This document shows positions 8,545 to 17,440 of a stretch of 46,115 nt of DNA, piece by piece (the first letter of the stretch is position 1; each line of letters opens with the position of its first letter). This stretch comes from Butyrivibrio sp. (GTDB lineage Bacteria > Bacillota > Clostridia > Lachnospirales > Lachnospiraceae), in contig JAFXTN010000018.1 of assembly GCA_017535785.1 (NCBI GenBank), forward strand, positions 1 to 46,115. Reading direction: 5' to 3'. A model generated the notes under the pieces. It made no database searches and was not told the DNA's origin. It saw only the letters and a list, made by a program, of their open reading frames with translations. Made by a program: the position numbers and the translations under genes.

Positions 8545-8583
8545 AAAAAAATCCCCGGAGGTTTTACTCCGAGGATTTTTTTC
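8545..8583. terminator. Bidirectional terminator between convergent genes
   Basis: An A-rich 5' flank, AATCCCCGGAG, a GTTTTA loop and CTCCGAGGATT with a T tail form an 11-bp stem with one mismatch. Runs of A and T on both sides let it serve the + gene at 7776 and the - gene at 8625. Confidence 0.85.
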
Positions 8584-8624
8584 CCTATTTAGTTTTTATA
8601 TATAAACCTTCTCTTTATATATTC

Positions 8625-8870
8625 TTATCTGATCTTGACGAAAGCAACGGCCTTTTTGTCGGATGTGTGCTCCGTCCTGCGAACAAGGTCTTGTGTATGA
8701 ACCGAATATTCCGATTCGTAAGACTCCTCTTGAAGTGCTACATTACCCATCATCTCAAGCGCTTTAAGCTTGCCGTACGACAGGTTCTGCTCCTTGGCCT
8801 TGATAGCATCAGCCATGATCTCAATACAGCTCTGGCTCATGCCTGTCTTGATCTTTGTAGATCTTCTCAT
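8625..8870 (-). CDS. Small hypothetical protein, 81 aa
   Basis: An isolated minus-strand gene between two plus-strand genes. The start at 8870 is supported by TGGAGGA ending 8 bases upstream on that strand; an in-frame ATG at 8891 lies upstream of this site and is rejected. The protein is charged and helical, with no membrane segment or signal. It starts MRRSTKIKTGMSQS and ends DKKAVAFVKIR. I do not recognise a family. A TATAAT-like box on the minus strand at 8978-8983 could be its -10 element, but no clear -35 is seen. Confidence 0.6.
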   Translation of the reverse strand: MRRSTKIKTGMSQSCIEIMADAIKAKEQNLSYGKLKALEMMGNVALQEESYESEYSVHTQDLVRRTEHTSDKKAVAFVKIR

Positions 8871-9196
8871 TATGCAATTCCTCCATCTCATAAGAAATTA
8901 TTAAACGAAGTGGCTTGTAAAACTCTAGGCCCCTCAACCTATTGTGGTTTCACAACAAAATTTCATTTAATGTATACATTATATACTAAGAACCGATAAA
9001 ATCATAGTAGTTTTGTAATACTTTGAATCGCTAAATCATTAAATTTTTATAAACAAAATTTTCTGCTAAAATCCTTAAATTTATGTAAATTGACGTACAT
9101 TGGTACAAAATTGATGTAATATTAAATTGAGTTATTTTCTATACCAAATAGTGACAATTGTTTCTTCGTTCAAAGTGAGCGTAAGGAGAAACTATT
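8871..9196. other. AT-rich divergent intergenic region
   Basis: This stretch of about 325 bases separates the divergent 81-aa gene and the 7TM-EAL gene. It is very AT-rich and holds a possible minus-strand -10 (TATAAT, complement of 8978-8983). Weak plus-strand boxes are also present (TTGACG at 9090-9095 and TTGATG at 9111-9116, neither with a well-spaced -10). The ribosome site AAGGAGA lies just before 9197. No strong hairpin or reading frame was found. Confidence 0.5.
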
Positions 9197-11101
9197 ATGT
9201 GGAATTATAGTTTTGCAGTCCCAAGTCTTTTGGTAGTCTTATTATATGCGGTCTATTATTTCTTTCTTCCGCGCATACCGATCAAGATGAATCGCACCTT
9301 CCTGCGTCTTCTTGTGTTGCAGTGCGCAGTTACTGTGCTCGATATAGTAGCCAGTTGTGCAGATACCAATTATACGCATTTCCACATAGCGATCCTGTAT
9401 ATTCTTAACATCACTTATTTTGTGGTGTTCGTCTTAAGGTCTCTCCATTTTTACTTCTTTACGCTCAATGTCTTTAAGATTGACTATACCGAATTCAGGA
9501 AAAAATCTCTTATCGTCAGGATACCGATCTTTTTAACGTTCGCTATCATACTGACAACCCCTTTTACTCATGCGCTTTTTTACATCGATGAGAGCGGCTA
9601 TCACAACGGATATTTTTATAATTTTATCTATCTTATAATGTGGTTCCTGATACTGGGTTCTTATGTTGTTCTCTTTGTATTTAAAGATGTTCCGAAGCGC
9701 AGGAGAGATATAAGAGGCGTGTTCTTTTATAACACGGTCCTTCTTGCGGGTTCGATCGTAAGACTGATGTATCCGGATTATCTTTTGATGGATACCTTCT
9801 GTCTGATAGCTATCACCACAATTTATCTCACCTATGAGAATCCTGACTTTTATCTTGAATCAAGAAGCTATGCGTTTAACAGCAGAGCGCTCAGAGAGTA
9901 CCTTGATGAGATAAACGGAAAGAAGAAATATAAGATCATGGCTTTCATAATCCACAACTATGGCGAGGTGCGCGAGATATACGGCGGAAGGCAGATGGAT
10001 AGCGGTATTTCACTTATAGGAACTTATCTCTACCGCACATTCAGAAGATACAAGGTCTTTTATTTCAGAAGCGGACGTTTTGTTATCGTCGGCGACGACA
10101 AGATGGATGTTGAGAAGATCCATAAGATCCTCGTAAAGAGATTCATGAGCCCTTGGAAGTCAAGTGATACAGAGCTATATCTTGAGGCGGGTTATGCTGT
10201 CATATCGTCCGACAATATGAGAAGCTCTGATACCATACTGAATATGCTTATCACGACGCTTGAAGTTGTGGAGAAGAACGAAGACGGTTCGATCAACTAT
10301 ATCGATACCAAGATCGTAGAAGCGGCAACTAAGGGAACAGAGGTAAAAAAATCTCTCGAATATGCGGTTGATAACAATAAAGTCGAAGTGTTCCTTCAGC
10401 CTGTTATGGACGCGCTTACGGGTAAGCTTGTCGGTGCGGAGGCGCTTGCAAGGATACGGGACAACGACGGAAAACTTGTTCCGCCCGGTCTTTTTATCCC
10501 GATCGCCGAAAAGAACGGAAAGATCAATCAGCTGGGCGAGCAGGTATTTGCTAAGACATGCCGCTTTGTAAAAGAGAATGATATAAAAAAGATGGGAATG
10601 AAGTGGATCAACGTAAACCTTTCGCCGGTTCAGTTTATGAGGACCGACCTGGATCAGAGACTTCTTACCATACTGAAAAAATATGATATCCCACCGGAGG
10701 TCATCCACCTTGAGGTCACAGAGGATGCGATGGGTGAAGAAGGAATAATGGAAAAGCAGATCGGAAACATAAAAGATAAAGGCTTTTCATTTGTCCTTGA
10801 TGACTTCGGAAAAGGTTATTCCAATATATCAAGACTTAAGAAGTATCCGTTCATCAACATAAAGCTCGACCTCAGTATAGTATGGGATTATTGCAAAGAA
10901 CCCGATGTTATACTCCCGAATCTTGTCGACACCTTCGAGAGAATGGGCTTTAGTGTAACGGCGGAAGGAATAGAGGATGAGAAGATGGCGGAAGCCATGA
11001 CGGATATAGGATGCGATTATCTTCAGGGATATTACTATTCGATGCCCTTGCCTATGGATGAGTTTGTTGCCAAGTACGGAGATGGGGCTTCGGCCGGATA
11101 A
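9197..11101 (+). CDS. 7TM-GGDEF(degenerate)-EAL cyclic-di-GMP phosphodiesterase
   Basis: Predicted to hydrolyse cyclic di-GMP to pGpG at the membrane. It has 634 aa. Seven hydrophobic helices fill residues about 3-213. A GGDEF-like domain follows, with its signature eroded to SGRF near 291, so it has no cyclase activity. The EAL domain is intact: EAL at 415-417, then NLSPVQF, LEVTED, LDDFGKGYSN, IKLD, AEGIED and LQGYYYSMP. All metal-binding and catalytic positions are therefore conserved. The ribosome site AAGGAGA precedes the ATG. The gene is followed by a strong terminator and appears monocistronic. It could oppose the cyclase encoded at 3915. Confidence 0.92.
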   Translation: MWNYSFAVPSLLVVLLYAVYYFFLPRIPIKMNRTFLRLLVLQCAVTVLDIVASCADTNYTHFHIAILYILNITYFVVFVLRSLHFYFFTLNVFKIDYTEFRKKSLIVRIPIFLTFAIILTTPFTHALFYIDESGYHNGYFYNFIYLIMWFLILGSYVVLFVFKDVPKRRRDIRGVFFYNTVLLAGSIVRLMYPDYLLMDTFCLIAITTIYLTYENPDFYLESRSYAFNSRALREYLDEINGKKKYKIMAFIIHNYGEVREIYGGRQMDSGISLIGTYLYRTFRRYKVFYFRSGRFVIVGDDKMDVEKIHKILVKRFMSPWKSSDTELYLEAGYAVISSDNMRSSDTILNMLITTLEVVEKNEDGSINYIDTKIVEAATKGTEVKKSLEYAVDNNKVEVFLQPVMDALTGKLVGAEALARIRDNDGKLVPPGLFIPIAEKNGKINQLGEQVFAKTCRFVKENDIKKMGMKWINVNLSPVQFMRTDLDQRLLTILKKYDIPPEVIHLEVTEDAMGEEGIMEKQIGNIKDKGFSFVLDDFGKGYSNISRLKKYPFINIKLDLSIVWDYCKEPDVILPNLVDTFERMGFSVTAEGIEDEKMAEAMTDIGCDYLQGYYYSMPLPMDEFVAKYGDGASAG

Positions 11102-11118
11102 AAGATATGAATTGGCAG

Positions 11119-11166
11119 ATGCACCGCCGCTAAAGGAGATTTTTCTTTATAGGCGGTGCATTTTTT
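11119..11166 (+). terminator. Rho-independent terminator of EAL gene
   Basis: ATGCACCGCC (11119-11128) pairs perfectly with GGCGGTGCAT (11152-11161) and is followed by TTTTTT. Confidence 0.93.
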
Positions 11167-11207
11167 ATGTAATAGGAAATTGCGTCCTCTCACAGCACAA
11201 AAAAGAT

Positions 11208-11236
11208 TTTGCACAATTTATTCATGGTGGTATAAT
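11208..11236 (+). promoter_or_regulatory. Promoter of DUF3737-patatin-ABC-F operon
   Basis: A TTTGCA -35-like element (11208-11213), a 17-base spacer and a consensus TATAAT (11231-11236) lie 31 bases before the DUF3737 start codon. Confidence 0.7.
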
Positions 11237-11267
11237 GTTCTGGATTTAGTATATGAGGTAATCTGAT

Positions 11268-12110
11268 ATGAAGAATTTAGTTGAAAACAAACAGCTTGAT
11301 GAGGAAAGAGCATTATATAATCTAACGGACGCTGAGGTTAAAGGCTGCGTATTCGACGGGCCGGCCGACGGTGAGTCCGCACTTAAGGAAGCAAGAGATA
11401 TAAAGGTGAGCGATTGTAAGTTTTCACTTCGCTATCCGCTCTGGCATGTGACAGATTTCGAGATCGAGAACTCAAGCATGAACGAGCTTACAAGAGCTGC
11501 GCTCTGGTATGACAAAAACGGCTATATCCATGACAGCAAGCTTGGCGGAATTAAGGCGCTCAGAGAATGCATAGACATAAAGCTCCAAAAGTGTGATATA
11601 GTATCAGAGGAGTTTGGCTGGAAGTGCGACAATATTTCTCTTCTTGATTCGAGCATTGAGTCGATGTATCTTTTCCTCGACAGCAAGAACATAAAGCTTG
11701 ATAACGTCAACATGAAGGGCAAATACTCCTTCCAATATGTTGAGAACATGGAGATCACAAACAGTAACCTTGATACCAAGGATGCTTTCTGGCATACCAA
11801 GAACGTTACTGTCAGAGACAGCATTGTTAAAGGCGAGTATCTCGCGTGGTATTCCGAGAATCTCACACTTATCAACTGCAAGATAATAGGAACACAGCCT
11901 CTTTGCTACTGCAAGGGACTTAAGCTCATTAATTGCACGATGGAAGGCTGCGATCTTTCTTTTGAATATTCAGAGGTGGAAGCCGATGTCAAAGGACACA
12001 TCGATTCCGTCAAGAATCCCAAGTCGGGTAAGATCGTCGCAGACAGCATAGGAGAGATAATACAAGAAGCTGCAGTCATGGACTGCACAGGGGAGATCAT
12101 AACAAGATGA
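11268..12110 (+). CDS. DUF3737 family protein (beta-helix-like)
   Basis: A 280-aa cytoplasmic protein of the DUF3737 family, of unknown function. Repeating strands such as IKVSDCKF, ISLLDSSIES, IKLDNVNM, MEITNSNL, VTVRDSIV and LTLINCKI suggest a right-handed beta helix. The conserved stretch YLAWYSENLTLINC followed by GTQPLCYCKGL is characteristic of the family. The ATG follows TGAGGT. Its stop codon overlaps the patatin start (ATGA), so the two are translationally coupled, and an ABC-F gene follows. This co-occurrence is the only functional hint. Confidence 0.88.
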   Translation: MKNLVENKQLDEERALYNLTDAEVKGCVFDGPADGESALKEARDIKVSDCKFSLRYPLWHVTDFEIENSSMNELTRAALWYDKNGYIHDSKLGGIKALRECIDIKLQKCDIVSEEFGWKCDNISLLDSSIESMYLFLDSKNIKLDNVNMKGKYSFQYVENMEITNSNLDTKDAFWHTKNVTVRDSIVKGEYLAWYSENLTLINCKIIGTQPLCYCKGLKLINCTMEGCDLSFEYSEVEADVKGHIDSVKNPKSGKIVADSIGEIIQEAAVMDCTGEIITR

Positions 12111-12943
12111 AAACGGGACTTGTAATGGAAGGCGGCGCAATGCGTGGTATGTTTACCTGCGGCATTTTGGACGTGTTTATGGAAAGAGGCATTACCTTTG
12201 ACGGTGCGGTCGGAGTATCGGCGGGTGCAACCTTCGGATGCAATATAAAGTCGCATCAGCACGGAAGGGCATTCAGATACAACAAGAAATACTGCACGGA
12301 CAAAAGATATCACAGCATATCTTCACTTATTTTCTCAGGTGATATCTACAACGCCAAGTTTTGCTATGACGAGCTTCCTTACAAGCTTGATGTTTGGGAT
12401 ATAGATACTTTCCAAAAGGATCCGATGGAGTTCTACTGCGTTGCGACAGATCTTTTGACAGGAAAGCCTGTTTATCATAAACTTACAACCGGCGGAAAAG
12501 AAGATATCGAGTGGATCAGGGCATCCGCTTCAATGCCGCTTGTTTCAAGGCCTGTGCATATAGACGGCGGAGTTTATCTCGACGGAGGTATCTCCGATTC
12601 GATCCCGCTTAAGTTTATGGAAGAGCTAGGCTATGATAAGATCCTTGTTATCGAGACACAGCCCAAGGACTACGTAAAGGGTGAGCAGAAGCTCATGCCG
12701 CTTGCAAAGCTTTTACTGCGCAAGTATCCCAATATGATAAAGTGCATGGCTGATCGCCATATCATGTACAATGATGAAAAGAGATATATAAGAGAAAAAG
12801 AGGCCAGGGGCGAGGTTATGGTTATCAGGCCCGATGCGCCTTTAAATGTAAGTCCCATTGAGAAAGATGAAAAAGAGCTTGAGAGAGTTTATCAGCACGG
12901 AAGGGCTAAAGCGATCGAGTTTCTGAGTATGGGACAGTGGTGA
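12107..12943 (+). CDS. Patatin-like phospholipase
   Basis: Predicted lipid acyl hydrolase with a Ser-Asp dyad, 278 aa. The oxyanion loop is GGAMRG (residues 9-14), the nucleophile elbow is GVSAG with Ser38, and the catalytic Asp is in LDGGISD near residue 160. A preceding HIDGG is a near duplicate of the Asp motif. There is no signal peptide or membrane segment, so it probably acts in the cytoplasm or at the inner membrane face. It resembles the YjjU/RssA-like bacterial patatins. The start overlaps the DUF3737 stop by 4 bases, and the ABC-F gene begins 6 bases after its stop. Confidence 0.92.
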   Translation: MKTGLVMEGGAMRGMFTCGILDVFMERGITFDGAVGVSAGATFGCNIKSHQHGRAFRYNKKYCTDKRYHSISSLIFSGDIYNAKFCYDELPYKLDVWDIDTFQKDPMEFYCVATDLLTGKPVYHKLTTGGKEDIEWIRASASMPLVSRPVHIDGGVYLDGGISDSIPLKFMEELGYDKILVIETQPKDYVKGEQKLMPLAKLLLRKYPNMIKCMADRHIMYNDEKRYIREKEARGEVMVIRPDAPLNVSPIEKDEKELERVYQHGRAKAIEFLSMGQW

Positions 12944-12949
12944 GGTTTT

Positions 12950-14509
12950 ATGAGTATTTTAAATGTTGAACATTTGACACATGGCTTTGGAGACAGAGCC
13001 ATTTTTGATGATGTGTCATTCAGACTTCTTAAGGGAGAACACATTGGACTTGTGGGAGCCAACGGCGAAGGCAAGTCCACTTTTATGAACATAATCATCG
13101 GAAAGCTCATGCCTGATGCGGGCAATATCGAGTGGGCCAAGAATGTAAACGTAGGTTATCTTGATCAGCACGCTGTACTTAAGAGTGGCATGACTATAAG
13201 AGACGTTCTTGCTTCCGCGTATGAGCCTTTGTATGCGATGGAGCAGAGGATGAACGAGATCTGCGACGCCATGGGTGAAGCGGGCGAAGAAGAGCTTGAA
13301 AAGCTGATGGAAGAGCTCGGCACGATACAGGATCTTTTGACCAACAGAGATTTCTATCTGATCGATTCCAAGATAGAAGAGGTTTCGAGAGCACTTGGAT
13401 TCCTTGAGCTTGGACTCGACAGAGACGTAACGGAGCTTTCGGGAGGACAGAGAACAAAGATCCTTCTTGCTAAGCTTTTATTAGAGAAGCCGGATATTCT
13501 TTTGCTGGACGAGCCCACCAACTATCTCGATGCGGAGCACATCGTCTGGCTCACAAGATATCTGCAGGAGTACGACAACGCTTTTATCCTGATATCACAT
13601 GATATCCCGTTCCTTAACAGCGTCGTGAACATCATCTATCACATGGACGGACAGACGCATTCGCTCGACAGATATGTCGGTGACTACGACAAGTTCATGG
13701 AAGTCTATGAGATGAAAAAAGCCCAGAGAGAGGCCGCGTACAACAGGCAGCAGCAGGAGATCGCTGACCTTAAGGACTTTGTTGCGAGGAACAAGGCAAG
13801 AGTTGCAACCAGAAACATGGCTATGGCTCGTCAAAAGAAGCTTGATAACATGGATCTTATCGAGAAGGTCCAGGAAAAGCCAAAGCCTGAGTTCAACTTT
13901 AAAACAGCAAGGACTCCCGGCAAGATCGTATTTGAGACAAAAGACCTTGTGATAGGCTATGACGAACCTCTTTCATCTCCGCTTAATATCACGATGGAGA
14001 GAAATACCAAGATTGTACTTACGGGAGCAAACGGAATCGGTAAGACGACTCTTTTAAAGAGTATCCTGGGACTTATCCCTGCTATAAGCGGATCTGCCGA
14101 GCTTGGAGAGAACGTGGAAGTAGGCTACTTCGAGCAGGAGATGTCACCCGACATAGAGACGACCTGTATGGAAGAGATCTGGAAAGAGTTTCCCGGTTTT
14201 TCCCAGTACGAGGTAAGATCGGCTCTTGCTAAGTGCGGACTTACAACTAAGCACATCGAGAGTAAGTGCAAGGTTTTATCGGGTGGAGAGCAGGCTAAGG
14301 TAAGACTTTGCAAGCTCATCAACCGCGAATCCAATCTGCTTGTACTCGACGAGCCTACCAATCACCTGGATGTCGATGCTAAGGACGAACTCAAGAGAGC
14401 GCTCAAGGAATATAAGGGAAGCATCATCATGGTATGCCATGAGCCTGATTTTTATGAGGACATGGGAGCGCAGGTGATCGACTGTACAAAGTGGACAACA
14501 AGACTTTGA
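12950..14509 (+). CDS. ABC-F family ATPase
   Basis: A 519-aa protein with two nucleotide-binding domains and no membrane segments, as expected of ABC-F ribosome-associated factors. Domain 1 has GANGEGKST (about 36-44), LSGGQ and DEPTNYLD. The charged linker at about 240-310 carries the region typical of the P-site tRNA interaction motif. Domain 2 has GANGIGKTT, LSGGE and DEPTNHLD. Its end carries CHEP with the switch histidine. It most resembles YbiT/YkpA-type housekeeping members rather than a known antibiotic-protection factor, though resistance cannot be excluded. It is the last gene of the three-gene operon and is followed by a terminator. Confidence 0.92.
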   Translation: MSILNVEHLTHGFGDRAIFDDVSFRLLKGEHIGLVGANGEGKSTFMNIIIGKLMPDAGNIEWAKNVNVGYLDQHAVLKSGMTIRDVLASAYEPLYAMEQRMNEICDAMGEAGEEELEKLMEELGTIQDLLTNRDFYLIDSKIEEVSRALGFLELGLDRDVTELSGGQRTKILLAKLLLEKPDILLLDEPTNYLDAEHIVWLTRYLQEYDNAFILISHDIPFLNSVVNIIYHMDGQTHSLDRYVGDYDKFMEVYEMKKAQREAAYNRQQQEIADLKDFVARNKARVATRNMAMARQKKLDNMDLIEKVQEKPKPEFNFKTARTPGKIVFETKDLVIGYDEPLSSPLNITMERNTKIVLTGANGIGKTTLLKSILGLIPAISGSAELGENVEVGYFEQEMSPDIETTCMEEIWKEFPGFSQYEVRSALAKCGLTTKHIESKCKVLSGGEQAKVRLCKLINRESNLLVLDEPTNHLDVDAKDELKRALKEYKGSIIMVCHEPDFYEDMGAQVIDCTKWTTRL

Positions 14510-14525
14510 TATAAAGAAAAATATT

Positions 14526-14568
14526 AACCAAGCGGAACGCAAACATTGTTTTGCATTCGCTTGGTTTT
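14526..14568 (+). terminator. Terminator of ABC-F operon
   Basis: AACCAAGCG (14526-14534) pairs with CGCTTGGTT (14558-14566), and GCAAA pairs with TTTGC inside the stem. A T-rich tail follows. Confidence 0.85.
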
Positions 14569-14578
14569 CGTTTATAAT
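14550..14578 (+). promoter_or_regulatory. Promoter of amino-acid ABC operon, overlapping a terminator
   Basis: A -35-like TTTGCA (14550-14555), a 17-base spacer and TATAAT (14573-14578). The -35 lies in the 3' arm of the preceding terminator. The same TTTGCA-17-TATAAT arrangement occurs at 11208-11236. Confidence 0.6.
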
Positions 14579-14625
14579 ATTAAACAATATAAGTCAGTAC
14601 ATTAGCGTAGTAAAGGAGAATGGGA

Positions 14626-15417
14626 ATGAAAAAAAAGGTTTTGGCATTATTCATGACTGCGGCTATGGCAGTACTTGCTGTGGCTTGCGGAAATACACAG
14701 AGCGCATCTACCGGTGATAATGCGGGGGCATCAGACGGTAAGGTGTGGGTCATCGCGACAGATACAGTTTTTAAGCCTTTTGAATACACGGATGATAAGG
14801 GCAATTTCGTAGGAATCGACGTAGATATCCTTGCAGCGGTTGCTGAGGATCAGGGATTTAAATATGAGCTTAAGTCTCTCGGTTGGGATGCTTCGATCGC
14901 AGCTTGCCAGGCAGGACAGGCAGACGGAATGATCGCAGGCGCTTCCATAACTGATGAGCGTAAGGCTTCAGGTTGGATCTTCTCAAACGGATATTATGAT
15001 GCTAACCAGAGCATGGCTGTGGCAGCAGATTCCAATATCACAGGATTTGAGGATCTTTCAGGTGCATCTGTAGCTGTTAAGACAGGTTCTATGTCAGCTT
15101 CATATGCAGAGGAGCTTTCTAAGCAGTATAACTTTACAGTTACATACTTTGAGGATTCACCGACTGTTTATCAGGCAGTTACTGGCGGACAGGTTGCAGC
15201 TTGCTTTGATGATACACCGATCATGGCAGCTACCATCAAGGATTCAGGCATCGCTATGAAGCTTGTTGACGGAACAGGTAATGAGCCCGCAGAGTACGGT
15301 TTTGCTGTATTTACCAAGGATAGCCAGGAACTTATCGACAAGTTCAACGCAGGACTTGCAAACATCAAAGCAAACGGCAAGTATGATCAGATTCTTGCCA
15401 AATATCTCGGAGATTGA
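14626..15417 (+). CDS. Polar amino-acid ABC transporter substrate-binding lipoprotein
   Basis: Extracytoplasmic receptor of a polar amino-acid importer, 263 aa. The start at 14626 has AAAGGAG 7 bases upstream; the in-frame ATG at 14620 is too close to that site. The signal sequence MKKKVLALFMTAAMAV ends in lipobox LAVAC, with lipidated Cys21. A Ser/Gly/Asp-rich linker follows, then the SBP_bac_3 fold with FKPFEYTDDKGNFVGIDVDI, the usual ligand-pocket segment, and VAVKTGSM. The ligand cannot be read from sequence; cystine, glutamine or a related amino acid is likely. It is first in an operon with permease and ATPase genes. Confidence 0.95.
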   Translation: MKKKVLALFMTAAMAVLAVACGNTQSASTGDNAGASDGKVWVIATDTVFKPFEYTDDKGNFVGIDVDILAAVAEDQGFKYELKSLGWDASIAACQAGQADGMIAGASITDERKASGWIFSNGYYDANQSMAVAADSNITGFEDLSGASVAVKTGSMSASYAEELSKQYNFTVTYFEDSPTVYQAVTGGQVAACFDDTPIMAATIKDSGIAMKLVDGTGNEPAEYGFAVFTKDSQELIDKFNAGLANIKANGKYDQILAKYLGD

Positions 15418-15420
15418 TCT

Positions 15421-16092
15421 ATGTTTAGAATTATTACTGTTTATGGCGGTATGTTATTGGCAGCGCTCGGAAGAACGCTGCTTCTGGCATTATTAGGCCT
15501 GTTTTTTGCTTGTATCATCGGACTTATCTTCGGAATCATGGGCGTTATCAAGAACAGAGTGTGCAACGTCATCGCTCAGATATTTGTTGATGTCATAAGA
15601 GGTGTTCCGATGATCGTATTGGCGTTCTTTGTTTACTTTGGAATGCCGTACTTTTTCAATACGATAATCGGTGGCTTCAATGTTTCGCTTCCGGCGCTCC
15701 AGGCGGGAACTATCTGTCTTGCGCTTAACTGCGGAGCTTACATGGCTGAGATCATAAGAGCGGGTATCCTTTCCGTTGATCCCGGTCAGATGGAGGCTGC
15801 AAGATCACTTGGTCTTTCCTATTCTCAGGCTATGAGAAAGGTTGTGCTTCCTCAGGCAATCAAGACCATGATCCCTACCTTTATCAACCAGTTCATAATC
15901 ACTTTGAAAGATACTTCGATCCTTTCTGTTATAGGATTCCCGGAGCTTGTTAACACAGCCAAGAACGTGCAGGCCAATACCTTCATGTCTTTCCAGACAT
16001 GGGCGATCGTCGGCATCATGTATCTTATCGTGATCACTATCCTTTCAAGAAGTGCGAAGGTTGTAGAAAGGAGATTGAACGTTGGCCGCTAA
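15421..16092 (+). CDS. Polar amino-acid ABC transporter permease
   Basis: HisM/GlnP-type membrane subunit, 223 aa, with about five transmembrane helices. The cytoplasmic EAA loop is clear: [20 protein letters not shown] at about 125-144, which contacts the ATPase. RGVPMIV near residue 60 is another family signature. It starts 3 bases after the binding-protein stop and overlaps the ATPase start by 11 bases. A single permease gene implies a homodimer. Confidence 0.95.
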   Translation: MFRIITVYGGMLLAALGRTLLLALLGLFFACIIGLIFGIMGVIKNRVCNVIAQIFVDVIRGVPMIVLAFFVYFGMPYFFNTIIGGFNVSLPALQAGTICLALNCGAYMAEIIRAGILSVDPGQMEAARSLGLSYSQAMRKVVLPQAIKTMIPTFINQFIITLKDTSILSVIGFPELVNTAKNVQANTFMSFQTWAIVGIMYLIVITILSRSAKVVERRLNVGR

Positions 16093-16828
16093 TAAAGAAA
16101 TTACTATGATAAATGTGGAGCACTTAAAGAAGTGCTTCGGAAGTCTTGAAGTGTTAAAAGACATTTCTACAGAAGTTTACAAGGGCGAAGTTGTTGTAGT
16201 CATCGGCCCTTCGGGCTCAGGTAAATCTACATTCCTAAGATGCCTTAATAAGCTTGAGACCGTGACAGACGGTAAGATCGTTATCGATGATAAAGAGATC
16301 ACAGCTAAGAAGGTTGATATCAACAAGGTTAGAGAGAATATCGGAATGGTATTCCAGCACTTCAATCTTTTTAACAACATGAACATCATCGATAATCTCA
16401 TGCTCGCACCCGTAATGCTCGGAAAATGCAGCAAGGAAGAAGCATTAAAAAGAGCTAAGGACATGCTAAACAAGGTCGGCCTTGCCGATAAGGAAAAGAG
16501 CTATCCCAGCCAGCTTTCAGGCGGACAGAAGCAGAGAGTTGCTATCGCAAGAGCTCTTTGCATGAATCCTGATATCATGCTTTTTGACGAGCCCACATCT
16601 GCTCTCGATCCCGAGATGGTCGGAGAAGTTCTTGCAGTTATGAAAGAACTTGCGGCCGAGGGTATGACTATGGTCATTGTTACCCACGAGATGGGATTTG
16701 CAAGAGAAGTTGCCGACAGAGTTATTTTTATGGACGGCGGGTATATAATAGAAGAGGGAACACCACAGGAAGTACTTCTTAATCCCAAGGAAGCACGTAC
16801 AATAGATTTTCTTAATAAGGTTCTTTAA
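16082..16828 (+). CDS. Polar amino-acid ABC transporter ATP-binding protein
   Basis: Energy-coupling subunit of the importer, 248 aa. A TTG start at 16082 is preferred because AAAGGAG (16067-16073) stands 8 bases upstream. The ATG at 16106 lacks a ribosome site and would give a 240-aa protein. Walker A is GPSGSGKST, the Q-loop is VFQHFNLF, the signature is LSGGQKQR, Walker B is [14 protein letters not shown], and the H-loop is VTHEMGFA. The length is normal for the GlnQ/HisP family. The cytidylate-kinase-like gene follows 26 bases downstream. Confidence 0.95.
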   Translation: MAANKEITMINVEHLKKCFGSLEVLKDISTEVYKGEVVVVIGPSGSGKSTFLRCLNKLETVTDGKIVIDDKEITAKKVDINKVRENIGMVFQHFNLFNNMNIIDNLMLAPVMLGKCSKEEALKRAKDMLNKVGLADKEKSYPSQLSGGQKQRVAIARALCMNPDIMLFDEPTSALDPEMVGEVLAVMKELAAEGMTMVIVTHEMGFAREVADRVIFMDGGYIIEEGTPQEVLLNPKEARTIDFLNKVL

Positions 16829-16854
16829 TAAGGTTTTACAGTGGAGGTAGTGCC

Positions 16855-17439
16855 ATGAAAAACATTATTACGATCAGCAGAGAATTCGGTTCTTGCGGCG
16901 GAACGATCGGAAGAGCGGTCGCCGACAGACTTGGATTGTACTATTTTGACAAGGACCTTATTCTTAGCGCAGCTAGGGAATCGGGTTCTCTTTCACCGGA
17001 AGAGATCAGAAAGTTTGATGAAAAAGTTCCGAGGGAATTCGGCTTTGGACAGAGTCTTTTTGATTTCTATAACAAGCCTCTAAATGAGAAGCTTTTCGCA
17101 GCGCAGAAGGAAGCGATAAAGAAGGTTGCAGAGAAAGGAAACTGTGTCATTGTCGGCCGTAATGCCAACATTGTCCTTCAGGAGTTCGACAAGACTCTTC
17201 ATGTTTTCATCTCCGCAACGGAGTATTTCAAGCTTCAGCACATGAAGGAGAAGATGCCGGATTACACAGATGAGCAGATCCTTGAGAAGATGAAAGAGGT
17301 AGACAGAACAAGGCGCAAGTACTGCACGTACTACACAAACACCGAGTTCGGTCACGCCGACTACTACGATCTGTGCCTTAAGAGTTCGACACTCGGCGTT
17401 GAGAAGTGTATCGACATCATCTGTGAAGCCGCTAAATGA
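16855..17439 (+). CDS. Cytidylate kinase-like family protein
   Basis: A 194-aa P-loop protein of the cytidylate_kin2 group. The N-terminus ITISREFGSCGGTIGR is the family's modified Walker A, and NCVIVGRNAN near residue 97 is the second conserved segment. RTRRKYCTYYT near 150 resembles the LID arginines. Members are annotated as nucleoside monophosphate kinases, but the substrate of this subgroup is not firmly established. GGAGG precedes the ATG. It is probably cotranscribed with the amino-acid transporter, though a functional link is not obvious. The stop codon lies 1 base before the large palindrome at 17441. Confidence 0.88.
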   Translation: MKNIITISREFGSCGGTIGRAVADRLGLYYFDKDLILSAARESGSLSPEEIRKFDEKVPREFGFGQSLFDFYNKPLNEKLFAAQKEAIKKVAEKGNCVIVGRNANIVLQEFDKTLHVFISATEYFKLQHMKEKMPDYTDEQILEKMKEVDRTRRKYCTYYTNTEFGHADYYDLCLKSSTLGVEKCIDIICEAAK

Positions 17440-17440
17440 T

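Noticed and set aside
8535-8999. Plus-strand frame of 154 codons over the 81-aa minus gene
   Set aside because: It starts within the terminator region without a ribosome site and crosses the minus-strand gene and an AT-rich promoter region.
12950-14509. Antibiotic-resistance ABC-F (Vga/Msr-type)
   Set aside because: The linker and overall sequence look like housekeeping YbiT/YkpA-type proteins, and the gene is in an operon with DUF3737 and patatin genes rather than resistance genes.
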